64,000 nucleotides of DNA, taken from positions 108,615,563-108,679,562 of the forward strand of contig CM041297.1 in assembly GCA_023052935.1 (NCBI GenBank), written 5' to 3'. This document shows positions 33,516-46,260 of the stretch, one piece after another. Position numbers and translations under genes: made by a program. Below the pieces are notes generated by a model. The model was not told where the DNA came from and did not search any database. It saw nothing but the letters and a program-made list of their open reading frames with translations. The stretch's first letter is position 1, and the number at the start of each line of letters is the position of its first letter. Source of the DNA: Piezodorus guildinii. Its lineage: Eukaryota; Arthropoda; Insecta; Hemiptera; Pentatomidae.

Positions 33516-34800
33516 TCGGGCTGATGCGAAATTAATGCAGGTTTCCTCTATTGCAATATCTTAATTCCAATTGTGTAAATAAAGCTAATCCTAACATTGA
33601 TCATTATTATACCAAAACAAACCTTATCTAATACCCTCTCTTTCACCATGAATTTGTTTAGTAAAATCGTTTTGTTCAGTGTGTTCAAAGGTCTTGAATC
33701 GAAAATGTCAAAGTGCGATTTTCGTCAAATTTATTTTTACGAATTTAAATTAGAGCGCAGCGCTGCGTAAACGGCTCGTAATATTAATGAAGTGTGGGGT
33801 CAGGGGGCTATTAATGAGTGCACGGTGCAGCGTTGGTTCCAGAAGTTTCGCAGAGGAGATTTCGACCTCGAAGACAAGGAAGGTCGGGGCCGTCATCTTG
33901 CTCTGGACAACGACCAGCTGAGGTCAAAAGTGGAAGAAGACCCAACCAAAACCACACGAGAAATGGCGGCGGAACTCGGTGTGAACCAATCCACAGTTGT
34001 ACGCCACTTGGAAGCAATTGGTAAGGTAAAAAAGTTGGCCAAGTGGGTGCCACACCAATTAAACGACCACCAAAAAATCGCCGCTTTGAAATCTGCTCCA
34101 TGCTTGTGACACGCAATAAAAATGATCCATTTCTCGATCGCATTGTGACGTGCGATGAAAAATGGATCTTATACGACAACAGAAGGCGTTCTAGCCAATG
34201 GCTGGGCAAAGATGAACAACCAAAACCTTTCCCGAAGCCCAACCTGCACCCAAAAAAGGTTATGGTCACAGTTTGGTGGTATAATGCTGGTGTTATTCAC
34301 TACAGCTTTCTCAATCGAGGTGAGACTATAACTGCTGACAAGTACTGTCAAGAAATTGACAGCATGAATCAAAAATTGCAACGTCTTTGCCCAGCATTGA
34401 TGAATCGGAAGGGGCCGATCCTGCTCCACGATAACGCCAGACCACACGTTGCACAACCAACGCTTCGACGACTGCACGAGTTGGGCTACGAAGTTCTCCA
34501 ACATCCGCTTTATTCACCTGACCTCTCTCCTACAGACTTCCACTTTTTCAGGCATCTGGACAACTTTTTGAGGGAGAAAAATTTTCAAAACCAGGACGAC
34601 ATTGAAAATTCTTTTCGTGATTTCATTGAGTCCAGGGATTCGGATTTTTTTTCTGGTGGAATAAGAAAGCTTGTTGAACGTTGGCAAAAGTGCATTGATT
34701 CAGATGGAAATTATTTTGATTAAATATATATGGTTAAAGTAAAGATATGGCGTATTTACAATACCTACTAAAAACCTGCATTAATTTTGCATCAACCCAA
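33516..34800 (+). mobile_element. Nearly complete mariner transposon (DD34D)
   Basis: Inverted ends of about 30 bases: left TCGGGCTGATGCGAAATTAA (33516 on), right ending TTAATTTTGCATCAACCCAA (to 34800), with TA target duplications at 33514-33515 and 34801-34802. It is 1285 bp, normal for a mariner. The transposase gene inside is disabled by one stop and one frameshift. It was inserted into an older LINE on the other strand. Confidence 0.95.
33705..34723 (+). pseudogene. Mariner transposase, two lesions
   Basis: The start ATG at 33705 gives MSKCDFRQIYFYEFKLERSA, then a TAA stop at 33768-33770. The same frame resumes INEVWGQGAINECTVQRWFQ and REMAAELGVNQSTVVRHL (helix-turn-helix DNA-binding part). 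After NDHQK near 34073 a one-base frameshift in an A run moves the rest to a second frame: RFEICSMLVTRNKNDPFLDR, IVTCDEKW (first Asp), LLHDNARPH (second Asp) and YSPDLSPTDFHFF (third Asp). Exactly 34 residues separate the second and third Asp, the mariner DD34D spacing. The end, SDGNYFD, is intact. A DNA cut-and-paste enzyme in its working form; this copy cannot make it. Confidence 0.93.
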
Positions 34801-35019
34801 TATTATTCGTTCGCGACAACAGCGATGACCAGAAGAGTTTTATGTTGGAGAAGTAGGGCCGGTTAGCTACTTTAATCCTTCTATGTACCTCTGCTGTTAT
34901 TTTGTTTTGGCAGTTCAGCTCCACAACAAGATAGGAGAAACATTTAACGTTATCAAATATAAAACCTCCAACGCACAATAATTCGGTTAGTTTAATGAAA
35001 TACCTTGAATTGATAAAAG

Positions 35020-35189
35020 GAATAGTTTTTTTTTATTGGCTGCCATCGTCTACAGCGCTACATTCCTCCATTATTTATATATTTCATCTCTACACACTTA
35101 CAATTCATTCGTTATTTTTTTTAACAACTAAAATAATCATTAGAAATAATTGATAAGACAGAACACCGTTTGCCTGGTCTGCTAGCATT
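35020..35189 (+). mobile_element. Helitron 3' end fragment
   Basis: Shares CTACACACTTACAATTCATT and the closing GTTTGCCTGGTCTGCTAG (CTAG) with the 3' end of the Helitron at 3179-4418. No 5' end is adjacent. Confidence 0.6.
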
Positions 35190-37270
35190 TCTATAGTTTC
35201 AAAATAAATACTTGGTTTTGATTATTAATAGGACTAGTTTATTATATAATTAAGTGTTAGCCAGACAAATAGCCGACCGTACTTCATTTGATATTATTAG
35301 GAGACTGATTATAGCAGAACAGAAATTATTTTATATTTCATCTCAGTATGACTAAAATGAACATTTAGTACTCATTAACATCGATATGTAAATCAAAGAG
35401 ATACAAGGACCGAATAACCAGTGAGTCCTATTTCATTGCCAGCGTATAATTCATTTGTGTATGCTAATTAGAAACACAGCTGGCTTACTGGTCCATATTT
35501 CTAACCCTCTTCTCCCTGAGAAATGTTAAATTATGCTCATTTCGGAAACATTTCGAAATATTTTTTCCCTCCTCACATCCCTATTGTAAATGAAACGGTG
35601 ATATGAACATTCGGTAAAGAAAAAATATTTTTCTAAGCCTTATATTACACGAAATTCAGAGATATTAGAAAGACATTTATTCAAAAAGTTTACAGAGTCC
35701 ATTCAAGCAAGAGATCTCCGGCAATGAAAGTTTATTTTTCTTTTAAAATATGGAGAAGTCTATTTTTTTTCTAATTAGTGGTTTTAATTTTACTTCTATT
35801 CATTTAAACATTTAATAGTACATTGACTACGAACACGAAAGAAAACGTTAGCTATCGAAACTAAAAAATTAACACAATTTAAGGTAATTTTTGTAATTAA
35901 CAATTTATATTTATTTCATAAAAACAGATATTTTCATCGAAATGAATTGTAGACTGATTTAGAAAAAGTTTTATCACCATACACACATATACAAATATAT
36001 TTATTTATAAAAAAACTAGATACAAGAGCGAAATTCTTTAGTTGGGATATTCAATTACATTACATATTCAATTGTTATATAAACAGCAAACTCATCAATG
36101 TATAATGAACAAATAGTAAAAAAAATAAATTGTTATACCGCAATATAATTATTGGAAATGATAACCATTTTCTAATAATTTGAAGCGTTTTGGAACTTGA
36201 TAATAATTCATCACTCGTATTTTTAATTTTTTTTAACTCATTGTCAATTTTTTCTTCACTTCAAAATTCTCTTATCGAGCGAATCCTTTTAAATTTCATA
36301 ATTTAAACAAAAAATTAACGAAACTATAGCTAAAAAGCTGTTGTTTAATAAATATGTTTTTTGAGTATCCTTATTTATGATTGGAACAATATAAGAAAAA
36401 TAAGATCAATTTTCACCAATTTGAAGTGGTTAAAAATTAATTTAATATCAAATACGTTTGTTTAAGGAGTTTTCCTTTTCTTATTTTATTCATTTATTTA
36501 ATTTTAAATCGTTGTGGATGAAAGGTTTTGGTCTGTCGAGATCTGTACACTTTCTATGTAGGAATAAAATAAAAACAAAAAAGAAAAGGATAAAATGAAA
36601 CAATAAGTTTTAATTTGTTGTATGAGTTTTTAACGTGTCGTATAAATAATCACTGATAAATTGAAAAACAAATAAATATATAAGAAGTTATGCCATTTTG
36701 CGCTATTACTAATCCATTCCAATAGGCATATCTGAATTGAGAAACTCATCCCTCCGAATTTTACCTTGAATTTTGATATAATAAATTCAAAGCTATCATC
36801 GAAAGTAAATACTAAAGGTTAACTGAGTGTTTAAATATATTTATTTAATATAAGGAAAATCCTTCTAAGCAAAAGCTAGGATAACAACTTAGTCCACGGT
36901 GCGGTTAGTTAAGCCCCAACAACAGCTTGGCCGAAGCACGGTCATCTGAGCTGCGTAGGCATCTACTTTTATTTAAGTTTCTAGCCAGCTTAAAATCAAC
37001 TTGGGCTTCTCAAAGCGCTAATTACCCGTTCGTCTTTCAGGCTAATTAACCTCATCTATTCAACACCCTATAACCAAAATTTATTCAAGATCCTCTAGCT
37101 CCTTGGAAAACTGACAGGGCATACGTTGATTTTGCTGAAGCAAACAACTAACTTCAACATTTCTGCTATATATTAAAAGATATATTTAATAAAATAAAAT
37201 AATAGGCACTTGGTTGAATTTAAAAAAAAAATATGATTCTAAATATTATTCTAGGAAGACTATAAAATGA
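35190..37270. other. AT-rich intron sequence
   Basis: No supported gene. A 36150-36195 piece (GGAAATGATAACCATTTTCT) matches the end of the palindromic DNA element at 60340-60985. A GC-richer block at 36895-37140 is unassigned. Confidence 0.35.
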
Positions 37271-37279
37271 AAAATATAA

Positions 37280-37600
37280 TATAAACGAAATCAAGGAGGA
37301 AATTAAGTCGCGGTTAAAGGCGGGAAGTGCGTGCTATTATTCAGTTGCGAAATTACTTAGCTCGCGGTTCTGTCAACAAATTTTAAGGTTAGAATTTATA
37401 AAAATATTACTATACCGATGGTTCTATACGGATGTGAAACTTGGTTGCTTACTTTAAAGGATGAACAACGCCTTAAGGTTTTTGAGAATAAGGTACTACG
37501 CAAAATATTTGGTCCAAAGACAGCTCGGGAGCTTGGGCATGGACGGTGATCATTGGAATAATCTATGTAGGCAACATTTTATAGTATCGGCAAAACTGAA
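37280..37600 (+). mobile_element. RTE-like LINE relic
   Basis: Nucleotide-level match to the family at 48056-49680: pieces AAATCAAGGAGGAAATTAAG, TGCTATTATTCAGTTGCGAA and CTATACGGATGTGAAACTTG (VLYGCETW) are followed by a jump to GGGCATGGACGGTGATCATT, so the middle of the tail is deleted. Confidence 0.7.
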
Positions 37601-38516
37601 ATTTCGGGTTGCTTAATTATATATTATTGAAATAATAATTATTATACTATTATCGTAACTTAAGGTTGCATACTGGTCATTACCATCATTTTGATATCAT
37701 CGTTATCGTTTTGGTGCAGGTCTAATTTGTGATCCAGTAAGCTGCCACCCCTAGTTTTATATATGCTAATATATGCAATTTCAGTTTCAAGCGAATTGAC
37801 ACTTTTGACATGTCAGCCGCAATTACACGAATAGACCTCCCTTTTTTTTTGTTATTGGTTTTTTGGAAAAATGATTGTTTTTTTTTTTAATGTGTTAAAA
37901 TTAATTAGAAATTTTTTAGGAGCGCAACACTTTCTCTTATACATAGAAGATAGGACTATCTTGAGTAAGAAGTCCTGTATGGGGGGTTTGAAGTAGTAGG
38001 AATTCCACTAGCCCCAAAATCCAAGTAAACCAACCGGCCGTGTCTAAATTATGAAATGGAACGCTAAACACCATAGTTTTCAATAGTTTTATGTTACAAT
38101 AATATATTTTATTAAACGATTGTCAGTCATTTTGACACTTAATATATCAAATTTCTATAAACAATAACTTAATACTTGTTTTCTAAATTATTGCGTACTA
38201 TATGTATAATTACAAATTTTACGAAACTGTACGGTGGAAACGTTGAACCACCAAAACCTCCTTTATTACAATATAACAAATAACATATGTTCATAAGTTA
38301 TTAGATTAGATAACGTATTAGAACTTTCTATCGACTTTTATGACTTCTTTTATTGTATATTATTTTTTTAAAATCTTGAGCTTTCCAACGGTATATTATA
38401 GTATATATTACAGGAATACTCTTTCGATGACTTGATTACAGAAAATTAAATTTTCTCTTCTAAAGAAAAACATGATTGCAATGTATTTCACTCACAAACA
38501 CCTTCACGAAATCATT

Positions 38517-38584
<68 letters not shown>

Positions 38585-41130
38585 ATAATGATATTTAACC
38601 CAAAACTATGTTATAAAATACATATTAAATAATTATTCTAAGTAAATACAGATTTACTGTAGATTTTTTATTTTTTTATTTGGTGATATTTTACAGGCGT
38701 TTCCACCAGGGGATGGTCATCAACGCCTGTAAGGATGTTAAACTTTAATACCTTCGTATCATCAATTTATAATACCAAAATTTTATAGTTTAGGTAGAAC
38801 ATTCAACTCCATTTAGGCTTTTCAATATACCATTTGCAATATTCTCTTCGTTGCCTATAGCCACCGTTACATCTGGGGGTACCCCGTATCATATCATATC
38901 ATTTTTATCAAAAAATGTAAAATTGTTTAACAGTTTTACTATTGTTGTACATTTTTGATATCCACATTAATATATTAAAACGTTTCGATACAAACTGAAT
39001 CAATGGAGTGAAACGATCGTCAGTGGGGCCACAAGTCATCTATATTCCCAATACTGCAACTCTTCTACTTAGTTTAGTGGTTCATTGGAACAGTGGTTCC
39101 TGTCTTGAAAGTAGTGATACTCGGAGTCAACTTGAATATAAAATTTAAAAGAAGCTAAATAAAGGTGATATACTAGGAGTGATCTACTCCAATAGAATCT
39201 TACTATCAGGACTGATAAATGATGGATCATTATAGAGTTGATGATGTGCGCTGCTTGCCCTAATGATCAAACCTTTCTTGCTTATATTAAACTGACCGCA
39301 CGGGTGGCCTATTCCATTTTAAGAGGATCCTCGTTGAGGTAATATCCCAAACCGGCGGCTAAGTTAATTATTCAAGCTGCTTTTTGTCGGCACCATCAAC
39401 AACCGCTTGAAATTTAAATTTTCCTCGATTATGCAACACTACCCACATTATAAATCTAGTAAAAACCCTCCTAGTACACTACCTCTACATATATCCGCTA
39501 GAATATTAAAGTATTAAGGGTTTTTAAAAATTCATATCTTTTCAACGTATGAAGGATTTGTAAGAACCTGGCAACACTGAATACTGAGAGACATCAAGTG
39601 AACTCTTATAAAACTGATATTCCGCGATAATTTGCATGTCCTGCATTAAAATTAGTAATATGTAAATATATCATGTTATAGTGAGTAAATAGTGATATTA
39701 TTTCAAATTACATTCTTACCTCCTCGCAATCTTGTTTGGCCAATGAAGATATACTTGTTTTGCACCATTTTAAAGGTAATAAAATGAAGAAGATTTTCTG
39801 AGATCTGGATAATTTAAAACTTAACGATAGAAGAGTAATGTCGGCTTGAAATATCCGAATATTCATTGAAATATTAACATTTAATTTCGTACATGGCGTT
39901 GAGCGGAACTTTCCTATTTTCAGGGTTCAACTTCTTAAGCTTCTGTGAAATTTTTCTCTTCTTTCATTTGGTACCACTTATATTTCAGTGCGTGTATCAA
40001 GTAGATATATTATAATAAAATAGAGTTTTTATGATGAAAACCATAACAGAAAAAATCTCAGAATTTGATTTGTCTCACTGTACGTTGAGAAACGGAATAT
40101 GTGTCTTATAAACTGTTTTTTTTCCTCCTGAAGTCTAGCATATCCTCCAAAAAAATGACTTAATATCGATTCATCTCACTTTTTCAGCTTTCACTTGCCT
40201 CTTCTCTCACCGTGTAGCGCAGCCTTTAGTTAACAAGAAATGTTTAATACTAAAGAAAGCAATATGCAATACGAGGTCAACTGTGGTGTAGTGGCTAGCA
40301 TAACGGCTCCCAAGGTTGGTGTAACCCGCAAGTGGTGTTTGAATAAACCATAGTAATACTATCTACTCGTCTAAATTAGTATGTTTTATTTTATATCTGC
40401 ATACAATTTTTTTTATTTTTTTTTTTTATACATCATCAATCTTTATTTGCATAGAATACATCTGAAAAATTATTAAACATTGGTTGGAACTCCACTACAA
40501 TGCGCTACTTATTTAATAAAATGTATTTTGTACATCAATTGTTTTAATTGATCAATATTTCTAAATAAGAAATTGGTTAAGGGATTGTGTGCTTTACGTT
40601 TGCCTCCCCCAAAAAAATAGTATAAGCTAAACTAGGAAAAGTTTTTTATCCGGGTAACAAAGTGGGAATAATGTTTGGAAGGTAGAAGATTTTCATTAAA
40701 ATGAATAGTATTCTAACAACATTTCAGCTAGTTGAGTTGTAACTATGACGCGAACAGCCAGCATGCTATAGAATGGCTGAACAATTATTTGAAAATTAAC
40801 AAGTCGTTAATAAATACAGAGAAAACAGAGAGAATGAGGAGTAGGGTGGAGGGTAGGCCAGAGAAAATACAGCGGTAGGCCAAAACGTTTGGAATCAAAA
40901 CAAAAGTCCAGCAGCTCCCACCGTAAATCAAATCCTTAGGCTCAATATAACTTGACCTTCGGACCTAAGTTTGGTTAGTATGTCTTTACTAAATGAAAAG
41001 CGATTTATTTAAATTAAGTATTAAATAATTTAATTATTCTTTTCGCTAAATGATCAATTATATTATTGTCTACAACAATCAGTTAGCTTTACATGCTTCT
41101 CTTCACTCTCCCTTGACTTTTACAACTTAC
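37601..41130. other. AT-rich intron sequence with repeat scraps
   Basis: Repeat D scraps near 37760-37945 and 38330-38510; a (TA)n microsatellite at 38519-38576; a hairpin TTACAGGCGTT / AACGCCTGTAA at 38691-38701 and 38722-38732; and a SINE family A head at about 40272-40345 (GTGGTGTAGTGGCTAGC). No coding exon is supported. Confidence 0.5.
38519..38576. repeat. (TA)n microsatellite
   Basis: About 28 TA units. Confidence 0.95.
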
Positions 41131-41274
41131 TATATAAGATAATATTTTTTCTAAAACTTTATCTTTCTAGCGGTATATTATACGTTATTAATGTTCATAT
41201 AATCAAAATTTTTTTTTTTTTTTTTTTTTTTTATTGAGCAATATTACAATCTGTCCAATATATAATCAAATTAA

Positions 41275-42325
41275 AAAAAATCTGGTGCGCTTAACACACG
41301 ACTTTCACTTAGTTGTTAAAATCAATTTATAAGAACTTTTAAATAAATTTAGACTTGAAAAAAAACGTCAAATAATTAAATTGAGTTCCGATGGAAACCA
41401 GTGTTTCAGATTAAATAATCTAACAATAGAAATTACTATCTACAATAATCACTTAAATTTATAACCTTTTCGACTTTCTGTATTAAATGTAAGAAAATTT
41501 GTATCCAAAATAACATTTTTGAAAAAAATATTTAGCTTTCCGACGGTATGTTATACATCTATATTACTACTCTTGCGTTCAGAAGAAAAAAAAAATTGTT
41601 TGCTCTTGTCTATTTTAGTTGGTAATCAAATTCGTTTAACTTGTATATTTAGCTGTTCCTTATCAATGCTAATAAAATGATATGGTTAATTTTCAAGAAT
41701 CTAAAAAAATTAAAGAAACTATGGCAAAGAAAATTTAATAATTCGGCATTTAAGCCCTGTCAGACACTTTCAATCAGAATGAAACCTAAAACTCAAGTTT
41801 TACATCGATATCTTCTTCCAGTAAGGCGACAGGTCGTGTAGGCCCTTAGGCCTCGCGGTATAACCTCCTGAGGGATTACACTCACGTGAATCCTCATTTA
41901 TTAGATGCTTGAAAAAGTCTTTCTGGGACTAGGATTCGAACTCACAATCTTTAGCGTGAGAGACTAGCGCGCTGGCCATTCAGCCACGGGCTCCCCATTA
42001 CATGGATATAGCGAATTTTTTGAAAAAGTGTTTGAGCCGTTTTGGAGATAATTGCAATAAGGTGCAAAACGCATGTTATAAAGCAGCACTTCCGCTCAGC
42101 CGATTTTAGTGAAAAGTTGCTGTAACTTCTCGACTTTTAGTTTGTCTTAAATATTAGTTTCGTATAACTTTGCGTTTCCATGCTGGATTTACTTCACATG
42201 AACAAACAGACCTTTTCGCGCGACTTGAGGTATTTGGACTCAGGGGACTCTAAAACGTGTATTTCCGTTGAAAACTGAAATTCGAAAATTTTTACGATCG
42301 CAACACTTTCCGTTACTATATATTT
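41275..42325 (-). repeat. Dispersed repeat D split by a SINE
   Basis: In reverse complement it follows 21903-22800 from GGAAAGTGTTGCGATCGTAA down to GTGCGCTTAACACACGACTT-side sequence at 41280. The SINE at 41812-41997 interrupts it. A T24 run at 41209-41232 lies just outside. Confidence 0.75.
41812..41997 (-). mobile_element. tRNA-derived SINE, family B, inside repeat D
   Basis: The minus strand starts GGGGAGCCCGTGGCTGAATG and ends CCTGTCGCCTTACTGGAAG. It is flanked by a 12-bp duplication TTACATCGATAT / TTACATGGATAT (41800-41811 and 41998-42009, one difference). It is shorter than 12470-12769 through internal loss. Confidence 0.88.
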
Positions 42326-43435
42326 TATACATAAGTAAGTAAGTGAAAATTATAGCAGACATTTTTGAAAATAAAGAAAACTGCAGTGAAATTGTTCAAT
42401 TACCTTAAAAAAACAAGTATTATTATAGAGTGTAATTTTTATATCATGTCAATTACCCTCTGGGATAAAGGCAAAAGAAAGAAGAAGAAAAATTAAATAG
42501 GTATTTATAATTAGATTTTTTATTGGAATAATTAGCCTCTTAGACGATTTTATATTTTTTTTAAAATAATTATTTAAAATTTTTTTGTACGAAGGATCAA
42601 TTTGTGAACTTTTCTGATAGGTTTTTATTACTTCTTAAGAAGAGAATACGACAGTGACAGGTGAGGATTTAAAGTTTGGAAGCCGTAGTAGGCCCCAGAG
42701 TTTTTGCTACCGCCTCTAAAAACCCACTGAGGGAGAGAAGCTAGTTGGATTTGTCAATTTTATAAAATAATTTTATCTTTGTTATAAAACAAATATTATT
42801 GTTATAATAGTAACCTCAACTATATAATAAATTGAACAAACAAGTTAAAATAATTCAACAAACTAGTAAAATCAGTTTAATAAGCAAATAATTTATAGAA
42901 AACAGATTCTCTTTTAAACTAATGATTAATCTTCTTTATGTCGATTATTCCATATCATTTATGGAATAAAATCTATACTAATATTATAAAGCTGAAGAGT
43001 TTGTTTGTTTGTTTGTTTATTTGAACGCGCTAATCTCAGAAACTACTGGTTCTAATTGAACTTTCTAATTCTTTTTGTGTTGGATAGTCCATTTATCGAG
43101 GAAGGTTATAGGCTATATAACATCACGCTGCTACCAATAGGACCGAAGAATCAGTGGAAAATCTGAGAAAAAACGGGAAAAATTTGGGAGAAAAAACTCG
43201 CTTCCCAGTGATTCCAAATGATTTACCTTTTATTTTTAAATAATTCAATCTCCCGTTAATTTATATTTTTCCCTTTAAACACGTAGGAATAGATTTACGT
43301 CGAGTTCAGGTTGCGGAGAAAATCAGTATGTTCTTCTGCCACAAGAAAATAAAACTAAAAATGTCATTTACACGGAAGTACTTTAAAATATATTCTTTTA
43401 AAAACTTCTTAATAGCAATCATAATAACAGAAATT

Positions 43436-44000
43436 GATGCAGACGAAGTCGCTTTAGAATATATCAAAGAAAAAGTGACATGTACTAAGAAGGTTTAAAT
43501 TTGGGTGATAAAATTCCAGTTCTGGGATACGCCGATGATTTGGTACTGCTAAAGGAAGATACGGAAACTAAAAAACTAAATACAAGTCCGTTAATAAAAA
43601 CCGGTAAAGAAATAGGACTCGAAATAAATACCGAAAAGAAAAAATATATGATTTGTAGCAGAGACGGTGGCGATCATAGTGATATTGATATATCAGGGTA
43701 TACTTTTGAACACGTAGAGAAATTTAAGTATTTAGGTTCAATGATAACGAAAAAAAAATCCAGGAGGAAATAAAGTCCTAGTTAAACGCGGGAAATGCGT
43801 GTTATAATTCAGTTGCGAAATTACTTAGCTTCTGTCTAAAAACCTAACGTTTAGAATTTATAAAACTGTTATTCTTCCGACGGTGAAACGTGGCCGTTTA
43901 CTTTGAAGGACGGACAACGGCTAAAGGTTTTAGAAAATAAGGTACTAAAATATTTTGTCCGAAGAGAGATGAGGCTACTGGGGAGTATAGAAGGTTACAC
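43436..44000 (+). mobile_element. RTE-like LINE relic inside the Helitron
   Basis: The frame reads KIPVLGYADDLVLLKEDTET (YADD catalytic box), IGLEINTEKKKYMICSRDGG and FKYLGSMITKKKS, then after frameshifts LTLKDGQRLKVLENKVLK. It matches 48718-48830 in protein sequence. Truncated at both ends. Confidence 0.8.
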
Positions 44001-44459
44001 AACGCGGAAATATTTATATCAATCTATATTATTATCTATATTGTTAAGTCATGATTTATTTCAAGAGTCATTTTCAACTTTAATTGTTATTACCTTGAAG
44101 CATATACATTTATAAATTTAAATAAATTAAAAAAATTACTATTTCTTTTGATTTATTCGAGTATAACAATCATAACTATTATTTTAAGCATATTTAGGAC
44201 TTTTATTAGCTGTATGTCTATATTTATAAAAGAAAGTACCACTCAATTTTCTGGTATCTAAAAAATTACTATGGTTGTGAGGATAAAATTTTTCCTGGAG
44301 GTTCGTCTTACCGCCTAGATGTGCAATAAGGCAGGATTTAAAAATCTTCGCCCAAAAAGTGGTTGAACAACCTAAACGTAAAATTGTCTTAATCTGATAT
44401 GTATCAGCAAAGGTACAACAATTTAATAACAAATATATTTAAGCATATTACTGTTGTTA

Positions 44460-44700
44460 TCTGTTCGTTTAACGTCACTTTTGTACTACTATGGTTAATC
44501 GTATGATGACTAATTTTTTCCTCTCCAAGTTTAGTTAGGGTAGAGATCTTTAACGAGTTCATGGAATCGCAGGGGACTTGGGACCACCATTTTACGTTCC
44601 CTTCGAAGGAGGGCATAACTAAGGTTGTTTTTTACTCTCATTAAAAAAATCTTAAGGGCACCTGACTGGTCACTACATACAGGTGACCGACCCTTTCAAG
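44460..44700 (-). mobile_element. tRNA-derived SINE, family A (diverged)
   Basis: Reverse strand: head scrap near 44690, then GGTCCCAAGTCCCCTGCG-like body and tail GTTTAACGTCACTTTTGTAC (given strand). Heavily mutated. Confidence 0.55.
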
Positions 44701-45214
44701 CATATTGCGTTTCATATCTGTTTCGAGTGTAGGTTCCGATAAAAATATATTCAATTGTTATTTATTTTTTAAAAATGGTTTGTGACGATTATTTTTACAT
44801 ATTAAGTGATTAAGGGTATAACCACTTCTACTGGTTTGCTATTGTAAATTTGACGGGAAGAAGTCAAGATCGGGCTTTAAATGATAACAAAGAGTAGCTG
44901 ATAGTTGATATTTATTATAGCCAATCTCACCATAAACGCACATAAATTAATACGAAATGCAATATTCGCGAGCAAAGCTGCGTGACACAGCTAGTAATAA
45001 ATAAAATTTAAAAAATGTTATGTATACAACACACATCTGTTACTTATCTTCGTTGTTAACATAAAAAAAAAATAAAATAAAAGATAAAAATAAAAAACCC
45101 TGTAACTACACAACCGTACTGTAACATTCGTACTGTTTCTTGGACAACGGTCGAGGATGAATACGGCTTGATCACGCTCAGCCGCTAGATTTTTCCCCAA
45201 TTTTGGGTACACAC

Positions 45215-45315
45215 ATTATATAGGCTGGGTCTACCCCAGGAGGGTCTCCATACACTAGGGTCGCCCCCTGGCTGAAATAACAGAATAAATAATATTCTGC
45301 CATAGCCGGGATTCG
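45215..45315 (-). mobile_element. tRNA-derived SINE, family C (fragment)
   Basis: The minus strand reads TCGAATCCCGGCTATGGCAG, AATATTATTTATTCTGTTAT and TTCAGCCAGGGGGCGACCC. The same order occurs at 49622-49780. Confidence 0.55.
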
Positions 45316-45461
45316 AGATGATCATTAAATTAACAACACTGTGGAGAATCAGAAATAAAAAATCCGAATGAGGCTTGGATTAGAGCAATTATAATACACA
45401 GAGAAATCCTGAATGCGAGTTACGACCACACTGCACCTATCTAAAAAGAAAGAGAGAGAAA

Positions 45462-45590
45462 GGCGCCGTCTGTAGCACAGTGGTTATCATAACAACCATC
45501 TAAGCCCAAGGTCAAGTGTTGAAACCAGCAGGTGGCTATAGAATTTTTAATGGAAGTAAAAAATACGTGGTTACTTTCTTGAGTAAATAT
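45462..45590 (+). mobile_element. tRNA-derived SINE, family A (head only)
   Basis: TCTGTAGCACAGTGGTTATC and GGTCAAGTGTTGAAACCAGC keep the spacing of A and B boxes. The body stops after AATGGAAGTAAAAAATACG. Confidence 0.6.
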
Positions 45591-45599
45591 ACAAGATTA

Positions 45600-46260
45600 T
45601 CACTTACTTATTTTTATATTTTAAGCACTTTGTTATTTATTCTAAAGGTTATTTTAGTATGAATATGATATTATTTATCATTATATAATTAAGATAAATT
45701 GATTGAAAGGATTTTAAAATTAAATGCATATTTATATTCTTACCTTTGCTTGTACTTCTAGTGATTTAGGTTTTCTGTATAATAATATTAAATATAGTTA
45801 ACTTGTTTAGACTGATACTGACAGACAGCATTGGACCAAAGAATAAAATATAAAATTACAACTTTGTATTAAAATTTGAGTTTAAAATAAAATAAATATA
45901 TTAATATTTAAACAGCTACCACCTTTTTAAATTTATATAATATTTTTTGACATAAAATACACTGAATATATAAAATTAACTATAGAACAATAAATCAATA
46001 AGGTCAGCAAAGCATTTAGTAGAAGTGTATAAAGAAAGATTTTATTCTGGCACTATTTAAAACTACTAACCAAGAACTAAGAAATGTTATTTATTTTTTA
46101 AAAATTTCTTCATTTCATGAAGCATATCATACAAATAAGTAGACAAAAACAAAAATATTCGATTGGATCAAATTCATTACCATAAAAAAATAAAGCATTT
46201 GTGATGCAATTTCTATGAAGGCGATTGTGCATCAAAAGAAATTTTTAAATCATTTGTTTG
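45600..46260. other. AT-rich intron sequence, no gene found
   Basis: Nothing supported on either strand. Confidence 0.35.

Larger units (their letters stand above)
33046..34980 (-). mobile_element. LINE RT C-terminal region, split by a mariner
   Basis: The minus-strand upper part 34978-34803 reads CFSYLVVELNCQNKITAEVH, RRIKVANRPYFSNIKLFW and SSLLSRTNN. After skipping the mariner, the lower part 33513-33046 continues IWLYKTLVRPVM, GTWTLCILSINALRIFEMK, ELFGSDDIVRFIHARRIK and WLGHVIRMDDSRIQKR. This is the segment after the RT catalytic box in RTE/Jockey-like LINEs. Frameshifts and stops are present. The codon across the mariner site (ATT) reads through once the TA duplication is removed. Confidence 0.85.
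42972..44994 (+). mobile_element. Non-autonomous Helitron, about 2 kb
   Basis: The 5' end TCTATACTAATATTATAAAG is followed by CTGAAGAGTTTGTTTGTTTG and CTAATCTCAGAAACTACTGG. The 3' end reads AAGCTGCGTGACACAGCTAG with T after it (A before TC, T after CTAG, the Helitron insertion rule). It has a short GCTG/CAGC stem at the 3' end. It carries an RTE-like relic and a SINE, which explain its length. No Rep/helicase coding was seen. Confidence 0.8.

Noticed and set aside
33811..34517. Minus-strand frames over the mariner
   Set aside because: Shadows of the transposase coding strand.
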